From the NCBI RefSeq assembly GCF_011378715.1, contig NZ_WTKU01000003.1, positions 62,001 through 126,000 of the forward strand: 64,000 bases of DNA, given 5' to 3'. The notes under the pieces are model-generated. The model was not told the origin of the DNA. It saw only the letters and a program-made list of their open reading frames with translations, and searched no databases. This document shows, piece by piece, positions 28,182 through 35,860 of this stretch. Position 1 is the stretch's first letter, and each line of letters opens with the position of its first letter. The stretch is from Psychromonas sp. SA13A (GTDB lineage: Bacteria; Pseudomonadota; Gammaproteobacteria; Enterobacterales; Psychromonadaceae). The translations under genes were made by a program, and so were the position numbers.

Positions 28182-29210
28182 ATGAAAAAATTATTACCAA
28201 CGTCTACCGCAGGCAGCTTGCCTAAACCGTCTTGGCTTGCAGAGTCTGAAACATTATGGTCTCCATGGAAACTACAGGATCAAGCATTAGTAGATGGTAA
28301 AAAAGACGCGTTATGTGTGTCATTACACGAGCAACAACAAGCAGGCATCGATATAGTCAGCGATGGTGAACAAACCCGTCAACACTTTGTGACCACCTTT
28401 ATTGAACACCTTAATGGTGTTGATTTCGAAAACCGTAAAATCGTTAAAATTCGTGACCGTTATGATGCAAGTGTACCCACGGTAGTTGGCCCTGTGAGTC
28501 GACAAAAACCAGTGTTTGTTGAAGATGCTAAGTTTTTACGTCAACAAACTGATCAGCCAATAAAATGGGCGCTGCCAGGTCCAATGACTATGATCGATAC
28601 GCTGTATGACGATCATTATAAAAGCCGTGAGAAACTCGCTTGGGAATTTGCGATCATTCTTAATCAAGAGGCCAAAGAGTTAGAGGCCGCTGGCGTTGAT
28701 ATTATTCAATTTGATGAGCCAGCTTTTAATGTGTTTTTTGATGATGTTAATGAGTGGGGTATTGCTTGCTTAGAAAGAGCGATTGAAGGGCTTAAGTGTG
28801 AAACCGCTGTCCATATTTGTTACGGCTATGGCATTAAAGCCAATACCGATTGGAAAAAAACCTTAGGTAACGAGTGGCGTCAATATGAGCAAGCTTTTCC
28901 TAAGTTACAAGCATCCAATATCGATATTATCTCGTTAGAATGTCATAATTCTCATGTGCCGATGGATCTACTTGAGCTTATTCGCGGTAAAAAAGTAATG
29001 GTAGGGGCTATTGATGTAGCAAGCAATACGATCGAAACGCCAGAAGAAGTGGCGGCCACGTTACGAGAAGCTCTTAAATATGTTGATGCAGATAAACTTT
29101 ATCCTTGTACTAACTGTGGCATGGCACCGTTATCGCGTGAAGTAGCAAGAGGCAAGTTAAAAGCCCTCAGCGCGGGTACTGCCATTGTTCGAAAAGAGCT
29201 TTCGGCTTAA
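28182..29210 (+). CDS. mesD: core-type methionine synthase (MesD)
   Basis: 342-residue enzyme equal to the C-terminal catalytic half of MetE, without the N-terminal half. It begins LPTSTAGSLPKPSWL, carries FDEPAF (about 180), and has the zinc-site segments HICYGYG (about 206), LECHNSH (about 248) and YPCTNCGMAPLS (about 307-318), with the His, Cys and Cys ligands expected for homocysteine activation. Pairing with DUF1852 identifies it as the MesD type. The start at 28182 follows ATAGGAAA. The cassette is flanked by repeat copies A and B, which suggests acquisition as a unit. Confidence 0.88.
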   Translation: MKKLLPTSTAGSLPKPSWLAESETLWSPWKLQDQALVDGKKDALCVSLHEQQQAGIDIVSDGEQTRQHFVTTFIEHLNGVDFENRKIVKIRDRYDASVPTVVGPVSRQKPVFVEDAKFLRQQTDQPIKWALPGPMTMIDTLYDDHYKSREKLAWEFAIILNQEAKELEAAGVDIIQFDEPAFNVFFDDVNEWGIACLERAIEGLKCETAVHICYGYGIKANTDWKKTLGNEWRQYEQAFPKLQASNIDIISLECHNSHVPMDLLELIRGKKVMVGAIDVASNTIETPEEVAATLREALKYVDADKLYPCTNCGMAPLSREVARGKLKALSAGTAIVRKELSA

Positions 29211-29216
29211 CTTTTT

Positions 29217-29395
29217 AAGCGTAGTGTTTTGGACGAGTATTCATACACTCGTCTTAACTAAGCCAAACATTCTGTTTGGCTTTACTAAAATTAATTTACT
29301 GATTGGGACAGTTTAACGGTGGAGAGTTGTCGCCGCATTGAGTATTGGAACTCCCAGCAAATCTTTGATATACATACTTTAATTGTATGTGGCAG
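29217..29395. repeat. modular dispersed repeat, copy B (forward, partial)
   Basis: Matches the last modules of copy A: TAAGCCAAACATTCTGTTT hairpin segment, TTTAACGGTGGAGAGTTGTC and GTATGTGGCAGCAC. It starts directly after mesD, so mesX-mesD is bracketed by direct copies of the repeat. After it, two copies of an AAAG(A/G)CTTGAC(C/T)CC motif occur (29453-29467, 29477-29490). Confidence 0.85.
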
Positions 29396-29536
29396 CACTT
29401 TTATTTAGCTTGAAATCAAAAAATAATAATGCCAGATTTTTTAATGAAAATGAAAGGCTTGACTCCCTTGGTGTAAAAAGACTTGACCCCTTGGTGTTAA
29501 TTTCAATGTTTGGGTGCAGCACTTCGTATTTCCCGT

Positions 29537-30385
29537 TCAGTCTAATGCAGCCTTACTTTCCATTTTTTGCTTTTCTATAAACGTTGCAATAGCGGCATGT
29601 ATATCGGGGGAGGTTGCAAGTTGATCAAAGGTGAGTTGATCATTGATAAGTGCCTCTTTAAAAGTCTCGCTATGAGAAAGTGCCATACGTTTTTTAAACT
29701 GTGCAAGGGCTTTCTTATTTAAGTTGTCATTTAATTGCTGGGCTAAACTAACTGCTTTTAAAACCACCTCAGAATCAGGAACCACTGTTGTAACTAAGCC
29801 AATAGAAAGCGCTTCAACAGCTCCGACATAGCGACCTGTTAGCATTATTTCCATAGCGCGACTTTGCCCAACTAAGCGTGGAAGTCTTTGCATTCCACCA
29901 AAACCAGGGATCAATCCAGCTTGGAGTTCGTGTTGGCGGAACTGAGCACTTTCTCCTGCGATTCGAATATCGCAAGACATAGCAAGCTCATTACCACCGC
30001 CTGCACTTATACCTGAAATTGCGGCGATCACTGGCTTTGGAAAGCTCTCGATGCGGTTATAAACTTTATGTGCAATAGCTGCATGCGTCATTTCACCTTT
30101 ATCCACACCTTTGAGGCTTTCACCACCCGCCCCAGCGGAGAAAACTTTATTTGTTCCTGTAATAACAACCGCGCCAATATTTTCATCACTTTCAGCTAAA
30201 TTAAGGGCTGTATTGATCTCCGCTAGTACGGCTTTTGAAACTGTATTACGGGGAGGGACATTGATACTCAATAATAAAACATTGTGTTGATTAGTTACTT
30301 CAATATTTTCAAATGTAGTTTCGGCCACTTGGGCAGTAACGGCTGAACTCATTGTAAATAGTAATATAATCAATAGCTTTTTCAT
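29537..30385 (-). CDS. exported enoyl-CoA hydratase/isomerase-fold protein
   Basis: 282-residue crotonase-family protein that begins with a convincing Sec signal peptide (MKKLLIILLFTMSSAVTAQ, cleavage after TAQ near residue 19). The catalytic scaffold is complete: oxyanion-hole segments VFSAGAGGESLKG and AISGISAGGGNELAMSCDIRIA, plus both Glu positions of classic enoyl-CoA hydratases (in GGGNELA and FRQHELQAGLIPGFGG). Classic members are cytosolic or mitochondrial CoA enzymes, and CoA thioesters are not expected in the periplasm, so the location is odd. The ATG at 30385 follows AAAGGGAAAGTG. Substrate unknown. Confidence 0.85.
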   Translation of the reverse strand: MKKLLIILLFTMSSAVTAQVAETTFENIEVTNQHNVLLLSINVPPRNTVSKAVLAEINTALNLAESDENIGAVVITGTNKVFSAGAGGESLKGVDKGEMTHAAIAHKVYNRIESFPKPVIAAISGISAGGGNELAMSCDIRIAGESAQFRQHELQAGLIPGFGGMQRLPRLVGQSRAMEIMLTGRYVGAVEALSIGLVTTVVPDSEVVLKAVSLAQQLNDNLNKKALAQFKKRMALSHSETFKEALINDQLTFDQLATSPDIHAAIATFIEKQKMESKAALD

Positions 30386-30870
30386 CACTTTCCCTTTGAT
30401 ATTTAATAAAATTTATCTTTCTTTCTATTTCAGTGGCTACGGGGCACTACACTCAGTGCAACGTTTAATAATCGATGCTTTTCATGTTTTTAATATTGAG
30501 CATTGTTGATTGCTAACATTATTGATGATGAATGATAGACGAAAAATAAAGTAAGGGGTAAGGAGAAACAACCCAATAACAATGGGCTATTTTACCCATA
30601 ATGATATGTGCTTGCTTAGATTTTTGAGGTGTGTTGGAGGCATTGTCGAGTGAGCTATCTTAGTTGAAAATTTGTTTCCTTTTTGATCGCATTATTGATT
30701 ACCTTTTTTAGGTAAAAATGAAAAAGTAGATAAACCAAGTTATTAAATGAAAAAAGAAACCGAAAATTAAATGGAGTCAAATTTTATTGTAACCATCTGA
30801 TATTAATTATTTAAATGTGTGGGTGCCCAGTGTTTTGTAATGCAAAATGAAAGACTTGACCCCGTTGGTT
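30386..30870. other. intergenic region with an AAAGACTTGACCCC motif
   Basis: AT-rich sequence upstream of the crotonase gene. No ORF is supported. The motif AAAGACTTGACCCC lies at 30850-30863, directly before the selO fragment, and recurs elsewhere in the island. Confidence 0.5.
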
Positions 30871-31286
30871 TTTCCTTTCGAGAGCTATCGTCGATACCCA
30901 ATGACATTCGTCCATTGAAAAAAAGCTTTTACAGCAGTTCAAATGAATCAGATACCCATCAAATGGACACGCGTTGGATAGAGTGGTTTGCAAAATGGAA
31001 AACGATTCTTAATAACGACTGTGATGCAAATGCACCGAGAAGTATTGAAGAAGTGTCTAAGCAGATGAAGTCGGTTAATCCAAAATACATTTTACGAGAG
31101 TGGTTAGTGAAACCGGCTTACCAGCAAGCTGCCGTTGGAAACTATACTTTATTGCGAGAGTTGCAGAGTGTGATGACACAGCCATACGCAGAGCAGTCGC
31201 AGGAAGTGGAAGATAAATACTATCGCTTAAAAGCGCGTGAGTTTTTTAATTTGGGTGGCGTTTCCCATCTTAGTTGTTCATCGTGA
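30871..31286 (+). pseudogene. isolated 3' fragment of a second selO
   Basis: The frame encodes a close but clearly diverged copy of SelO residues 466-607 ([19 protein letters not shown] ... SHLSCSS). It has many substitutions and only multiple-of-three indels compared with selO at 24445-26268. The 5' two thirds of the gene are missing. The remaining frame is open to the natural stop, so it was a working selO allele before truncation. A short in-frame upstream extension (from 30819) is unrelated sequence. Confidence 0.88.
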
Positions 31287-31379
31287 TCATTAAGCTTTAA
31301 AAAATATTGCATGATCATACATTGATTCGTTGCCTATTCGTTTTATACCTATTTGTTTCAATGTATGAATGTTCGTACT

Positions 31380-31937
31380 TTATTTTTTTTGACGAAGTTG
31401 TTTTGCACATTCCGCTAATACAATTGCACCTGCTGTAGAAACATTAAGTGAATTGCCCATGCCAGACATTGGGATATGGATGTGTTGATGGCTTAATGTT
31501 AAAGCCGCTTCACTCACCCCTTTACGTTCATTACCTAACACTAATACGGTGGAAGATGGATAATTAACCTCACTGTAATCAACTGAATCATGACAGAGTT
31601 CTACGCTATAAATCGTGTAATTTTTATCTAATAATGTTTGTAAGCTTTTTGACGTACTATCGCTATATTCAACATTCACCCATTTAGCTTCATTTCTAGA
31701 CGCTTTTTTTAGTTTTTTATCTGAGATAGTTAATTCACCGCAAACAATAATTTTTTCAATCGAAAAGGCATCCGCTAAACGAATAAAAGATCCAACGTTG
31801 TAACTATTGGTGACGTGATCTAAAACGAGAATCAAAGGTGTTTTGGGTTGCGTTAAATATTCATCTCTCGCTGGCTTCGTTTCTCTGAGCTCCGTTTTAC
31901 TTAATTGTATATTTTGTTGCATTGATTTATTGCTCAT
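31380..31937 (-). CDS. TrmH/SpoU-family RNA methyltransferase
   Basis: About 185-residue SPOUT enzyme. Motif 1 NSYNVGSFIRLADAF (about 46-60), motif 2 STVLVLGNERKGVS (about 128-141) and motif 3 HIPMSGMGNSLNVSTAGAIVL (about 155-175) form the SAM-binding knot; it methylates a 2'-OH of tRNA or rRNA. The start is uncertain: the ATG at 31937 gives the usual family length, while a GTG at 32027 gives 30 more residues; neither has a good ribosome site. The gene lies convergent to the selO fragment. Confidence 0.82.
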   Translation of the reverse strand: MSNKSMQQNIQLSKTELRETKPARDEYLTQPKTPLILVLDHVTNSYNVGSFIRLADAFSIEKIIVCGELTISDKKLKKASRNEAKWVNVEYSDSTSKSLQTLLDKNYTIYSVELCHDSVDYSEVNYPSSTVLVLGNERKGVSEAALTLSHQHIHIPMSGMGNSLNVSTAGAIVLAECAKQLRQKK

Positions 31938-32144
31938 GTGATTTTTAATAATAGGTTTCAGATAACCAGTACTCAGTTGATTTATTGACTGCTCAAGCAG
32001 AGTATTTGGGTGCACGCACTTTAACACTTATCTGATAGTGATACTTGGGATTGTTTAGATTGTTCCATCACGAGAACCTGAACCGTAATGCTTACCGTGT
32101 TTTATTGTTACTGATTGATATTATTTATTTTAACGAATGATTGG

Positions 32145-32586
32145 AGAAAGCTTAGCGGTGGGGGATCTGTGGCTGTTTTTGTGTTAACTCGTCTACGCTC
32201 GTCCAGTCTAATTGATGTTTATTAACAGTGTTTTCACCCTGTCGGCGACATACTTTTTCTTACCAGAAGAATACTTTTTACCCACAACATGCAAAAAGAC
32301 TGGCTCCCAATTCATTTTTTAATCTCCTTTTTTGTAAATAAAGTAATGACAGCCTTCTTAACGCACCGCTCATACTCGACATCCATGTCTCGAAATGAGC
32401 TAGCAACGGCAAAGGGCACGCAGAGCTTAGCCCGCTCATATAACTATGCTGTCGCATAATTCGCTCCATGCCTAACCTTGCTAAAGGCAATCATTAATTC
32501 AGAAAAACTCAACGGGAGGAATGGACGTAGCCATATTGAATAAGGTTTTATTTTTAGCTTAAAGGCAAAAAAAAAGACCTGACCCT
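32145..32586. repeat. modular dispersed repeat, copy C (forward), left flank of the retron-like cassette
   Basis: Shares with copy A the GTGTTAACTCGTC(T)(A/G)CGCTCGTCCAGTC module, CACCCTGTCGGCGAC and TACTTTTTACCCACAAC. It shares with inverted copy D the TTCTTAACGCACCGCTCA, ACATCCATGTCTCGAA, GCTAGCAACGGC and CTTGCTAAAGGCA modules. It ends in AAAGACCTGACCCT (32573-32586), just before the retron-like promoter. An apparent minus-strand 70-codon ORF is part of the repeat and not a gene. Confidence 0.85.
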
Positions 32587-32605
32587 CTGATCTTGTTAAC
32601 TTTGG

Positions 32606-32633
32606 TTTGCTATTATCTAAAATAGATTATAAT
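32606..32633 (+). promoter_or_regulatory. promoter of the retron-like cassette
   Basis: TATAAT at 32628-32633 is an exact -10 box. TTTGCT at 32606-32611 is a fair -35 box, 16 bp away. Transcription would start near 32640, just before the structured region. It is the only strong promoter-like pair ahead of the reverse transcriptase. Confidence 0.65.
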
Positions 32634-32639
32634 ATATTT

Positions 32640-32852
32640 TTGCTGACCGACTAGGAGTATCTCCAGTCATCTGAGTTAGCCTCTAAAAGTGATTAGAAAT
32701 GTTTAACCTTGCCTATCCGCAACTATATAAAAATGGCCATGGATAGGCAAAGTTGTAAATATAATGTTTTAATTAGTAATTGCATTTATTTATGCATATC
32801 ACCTACTCACCTACAAAGATCCAAAGCCTCATTATCAGGCTTCTGCTTTTTG
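32640..32852 (+). ncRNA. candidate retron ncRNA (msr-msd)
   Basis: Between the promoter and the reverse transcriptase gene lies a structured, non-coding segment. Hairpin 1 (32649-32668) is GACT-A-GGAG-TAT-CTCC-AGTC, 8 bp with one bulge, typical of an msr stem. It is followed by the single-stranded sequence ATCTGAGTTA, which I recall in the equivalent place of retron Ec86. Hairpin 2 (32709-32750) has perfect 10-bp arms TTGCCTATCC and GGATAGGCAA around a 22-nt loop and is the msd candidate. The a1/a2 pairing could not be identified, so the ends are approximate. Confidence 0.6.
32824..32851 (+). terminator. hairpin with T-tract between candidate ncRNA and RT gene
   Basis: AAGCCT (32824-32829) pairs with AGGCTT (32837-32842) around CATTATC, followed 4 bp later by TTTTT (32847-32851). 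A partial terminator here would give abundant short ncRNA and limited read-through into the RT and ATPase genes. Confidence 0.6.
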
Positions 32853-32900
32853 ATATTTAATATCAATCTCGACTTTATTATTAAAGAATAAGAAAGCAAT

Positions 32901-33881
32901 ATGAATGATATAACTCACTCTGAAAAAAAAAGCCTACAATCTATATTTAAGTCTCATTATCATGAGAAATACTCCTTCGAAGATTTTTTGAATTTTGATC
33001 AAGAAAAAGAATTTTCTACTATTGAAATAGATACAAAGAAAGGAGCTAAAAAAGAAATATTTAAACCGTCAGATAAGCTACAGGATTATTTACGTTTTTT
33101 AAATAATTATATTTTTCAATATGCGGATACAAATACAAATGTTGTTTACTCGTATAGAAAAGGTACGAATCCTTATCAAGCAGTAGTTAAACATTCAGCT
33201 AACAACTTTTTTTTTCAAGCTGATATAAAAGGTTTCTTTAGTAGTGTAAAGCGTCAAGATATTGAGTACGTGTTGAATAATAAACTAGCTCAGTCTCCAA
33301 TATCAGATTTAAATATTTATATAAATAGAATTTTAAACCTTATAATGGTTAATGATTCATTGCCAATTGGTTTTGCCAGCTCTCCAATTTTAACTAATTC
33401 ATTACTAAATGATTTCGATAATGAATTAGAAAAATACTGTCTTGACCAGGATGTTATTTACACTCGTTATTCCGATGATCTAATTCTTTCAGCAAAGACT
33501 AAAACTCCGCTAATTAATTTAGAAGATTATATATCTGAGATGTTGGTGAAATTTTTTAATGAACGTTTAAAATTAAATGAAGAAAAAACTAAGCTAACCC
33601 AGAAAGGTAATAAAATAAAGATATTAGGTATGGTAATTTTACCCACTGGAAAAGTAACGGTTGATATTAAGGTGAAAAAAAATATTGAAATATTATTCCA
33701 TTATTTTATTAATGATAAGAATAAATTTGTAGATATTTCTGGTGGAAATTATGAAGCTGCTTTAGATAAATTATCAGGAAAAATTAACTATATAAACACG
33801 ATTGACCCAGATTACTTGATTAAACTAAGAAAAAAATATGGTAACTACATCGTAGACATGTTTTTTCATAAGTCTTATTGA
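32901..33881 (+). CDS. retron-like reverse transcriptase
   Basis: 326-residue reverse transcriptase of the size and layout of retron enzymes. RT motifs: KPSDKLQDYLRFLNN (about 55-69), FFFQADIKGFFSSV with catalytic Asp108, LPIGFASSPILTN (154-166), and YTRYSDDLIL with the active-site YSDD (190-193). LNEEKTKL...KILGMVI follows (225-246). Two retron hallmarks are altered: the NAxxH motif reads QAVVKH (93-98), and the VTG motif reads ILG (241-243). The gene is very AT-rich compared with its neighbours, a sign of transfer. It should copy part of the upstream RNA into a small DNA that controls the ATPase/TOPRIM protein encoded 5 bp downstream. Confidence 0.88.
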   Translation: MNDITHSEKKSLQSIFKSHYHEKYSFEDFLNFDQEKEFSTIEIDTKKGAKKEIFKPSDKLQDYLRFLNNYIFQYADTNTNVVYSYRKGTNPYQAVVKHSANNFFFQADIKGFFSSVKRQDIEYVLNNKLAQSPISDLNIYINRILNLIMVNDSLPIGFASSPILTNSLLNDFDNELEKYCLDQDVIYTRYSDDLILSAKTKTPLINLEDYISEMLVKFFNERLKLNEEKTKLTQKGNKIKILGMVILPTGKVTVDIKVKKNIEILFHYFINDKNKFVDISGGNYEAALDKLSGKINYINTIDPDYLIKLRKKYGNYIVDMFFHKSY

Positions 33882-33886
33882 TAATT

Positions 33887-35257
33887 ATGCAACTCAATAT
33901 AAAAATATCTAACGTGCAACATGTAAAAGAATTGATTTTTTCAGTAGATCTAACTAAAAATAAATTACAGTGCCTTGTCGGTAAAAATGGTGTAGGAAAA
34001 ACAACTTTAATAAGGGCTCTTAAAAACATTCAATCAACTGATACATTCAAAAAAACAGCATCCCCATATATATTTCATAAACATAGCCGAATTGTTTATA
34101 CAATTGATAATAATATTTATAAGTATGAATATCATCCGCAACTTAAAATGATTGATTCTAAAAAAATAATACCTAAAGAAATTAAAGACAATATTTTCGT
34201 TGAACTGCCAATTCCTCATGGTTCAAGGTTTTCACATTTTCAGTCTCTCGGTGAAATAGATGATGAATTACGAAAAAGTATTCCTTTAGAAAATTATACT
34301 GTTCCAACTGAGTTAATTAATTTTTTATCTAAAATATATGACACTGATAAATTTTCAGCTTTAAAAGAAGTAGTAATAAAAAGAAAACGTTATTACTTTA
34401 TTTTGAAAGAAGATGATTATTATATAAGGGAGGATTATTTAAGTTCTGGTGAATACTTTGTTATTTCTTTATTTAAAATGGTCCAAAGTAGATGTAAGTG
34501 CATTGTAATTGATGAAATAGATATTAGTTTGGATTCTTCTGCACAAATTAATTTGTTAGATGAATTAAGGATACTATGCGATAAATATGAAATTAATGTT
34601 ATTTTTACAACGCATTCTTTAGCGATAATGAGAAAACTTAAATATTCAGAACTTCAATATATGGAATCTCATGATGGGATAGTGAGTATTACAAATAAAT
34701 CATACAATTTTATAAAAAGTATGCTTTTTGGATTTAAAGGTTGGGATAAGTATATTATTACAGAGGATGAAGTTTTAAAAAACTTTATTGAGTACCTTCT
34801 CTATAAAAATGGAAATAATTTTTTTCATAAATATATAATTTTATATATTGGAGGAAGCAGCAATGTTGCTGATTTAGTTGAAAGAAATAAACAACAAAAT
34901 TTCTTTTCAACTGACGAAAATATTATGGTTATTTATGATGGCGATCAATCTGAAGCAAAATTTACAATTAATATTGAAAATGCTGAATGTATACCTTTTG
35001 AAAGCATAGAAAAAGAGCTATATGACTCATATAAAACGACTCCAACTGATTTTCCACATATTCCTAAGTTACAGAATCAAATAAATCAGATTAATAAAGA
35101 AAGTAAGAAGGGGAAAAGAGTTTTTGATGCCTTAATAACTGCGTATGACAGTGGTTGGTCAGAAAACGATATATTTGAATATTTAATTAAAAAAAATCCA
35201 GAAGAAATTCAAAATTTTACTACAAAAATAATAAATTTTCTGTCGTCAGTAGATTAA
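33887..35257 (+). CDS. ATPase with C-terminal TOPRIM nuclease domain (OLD-like), retron effector candidate
   Basis: 456-residue protein. The N-terminal SMC/ABC-type ATPase has Walker A GKNGVGKTT (32-40), signature LSSGE (185-189), Walker B CIVIDEID with D209/E210, and H-loop TTHS (241-244). The C-terminal TOPRIM domain has Glu293/Glu295 in ITEDEV, Gly322-Gly323 in YIGGSSN and the DGD triad 351-353. OLD-family nucleases have this order, and ATPase plus TOPRIM effectors are known among type I retron systems. Probably a toxic nuclease released when phage disturbs the retron DNA. I use the ATG at 33887; a TTG at 33878 overlaps the RT stop. AT-rich like the RT gene. Confidence 0.88.
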   Translation: MQLNIKISNVQHVKELIFSVDLTKNKLQCLVGKNGVGKTTLIRALKNIQSTDTFKKTASPYIFHKHSRIVYTIDNNIYKYEYHPQLKMIDSKKIIPKEIKDNIFVELPIPHGSRFSHFQSLGEIDDELRKSIPLENYTVPTELINFLSKIYDTDKFSALKEVVIKRKRYYFILKEDDYYIREDYLSSGEYFVISLFKMVQSRCKCIVIDEIDISLDSSAQINLLDELRILCDKYEINVIFTTHSLAIMRKLKYSELQYMESHDGIVSITNKSYNFIKSMLFGFKGWDKYIITEDEVLKNFIEYLLYKNGNNFFHKYIILYIGGSSNVADLVERNKQQNFFSTDENIMVIYDGDQSEAKFTINIENAECIPFESIEKELYDSYKTTPTDFPHIPKLQNQINQINKESKKGKRVFDALITAYDSGWSENDIFEYLIKKNPEEIQNFTTKIINFLSSVD

Positions 35258-35284
35258 AATAATCGACAGTTTTAGTTTTTATTA

Positions 35285-35860
35285 AACGATAGCCAACGCG
35301 GCTACAACTCCCCACCGTGAAGCTTTCCCAAATTATGAATCCCTTTCAGCAACAGCAAACAGGACGTTTGCTGTAAGTTCATTCGGCGCATGGACGCGCC
35401 GTATGAACTGGTGCGTTAAGAAAGGCGATCATAGTTTGGGATCAAAAAGCGATTCGGTGCCAGCTCTCTTTGCTTACTTTCTCTACTGGTTTAGAGAAAG
35501 TAAAGTCGCCGACAAGGGCGAAATCAAAGCTAATAAATATCAAACTGCCTCGACGAGCGCAGACGAGCAACAACCTCCCCGTCAAGTTTTTCTGAATCAA
35601 TCACTGCCTTTAGCAAGCTAAGGCAGGGAAGCCGTTGCTAGCTCAGTTCGAGACATGGATGTCGAGTCTGAGCGGTGCGTTAAGAAGGCAGTTATTTATT
35701 CAGGTTAAAAAACGTTACGGGTGCCTTTTTCTTTGGTTACTTTCTTTTGGGCACGCAAAAGAAAGTAACACGCCGTTAGGGCGGAACACAAAGCTGGAAA
35801 TATCAATTCAACGCGATGAGCGAAGCCGAACCAATACCTACATCAATACAAATCAAAGAA
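35285..35860. repeat. modular dispersed repeat, copy D (inverted), right flank of the retron-like cassette
   Basis: The reverse complement contains the modules of copies A and C: TTCTTAACGCACCGCTCA, ACATCCATGTCTCGAA, GCTAGCAACGGC, CTTGCTAAAGGCA, the CTCGTCTGCGCTCGTC and TGTCGGCGAC modules, and CACGGTGGGGAGTTGTAGC. Internal perfect hairpins: CTTTCTCTA/TAGAGAAAG (35477-35500) and a 14-bp stem GTTACTTTCTTTTG/CAAAAGAAAGTAAC (35736-35769). Apparent plus-strand ORFs in it are repeat-encoded and not genes. Confidence 0.85.

Noticed and set aside
29383-29580. 65-codon plus-strand ORF after mesD
   Set aside because: Spans repeat copy B end and motif copies and overlaps the crotonase 3' end; no family resemblance.
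32278-32490. 70-codon minus-strand ORF (FETWMSSMSGALRR type)
   Set aside because: Lies wholly in the dispersed repeat; the same peptide recurs in copy D, so it is repeat-derived, not a gene.
32709-32891. 60-codon ORF between promoter and RT
   Set aside because: Overlaps the candidate msd hairpin and terminator; no ribosome site or similarity.
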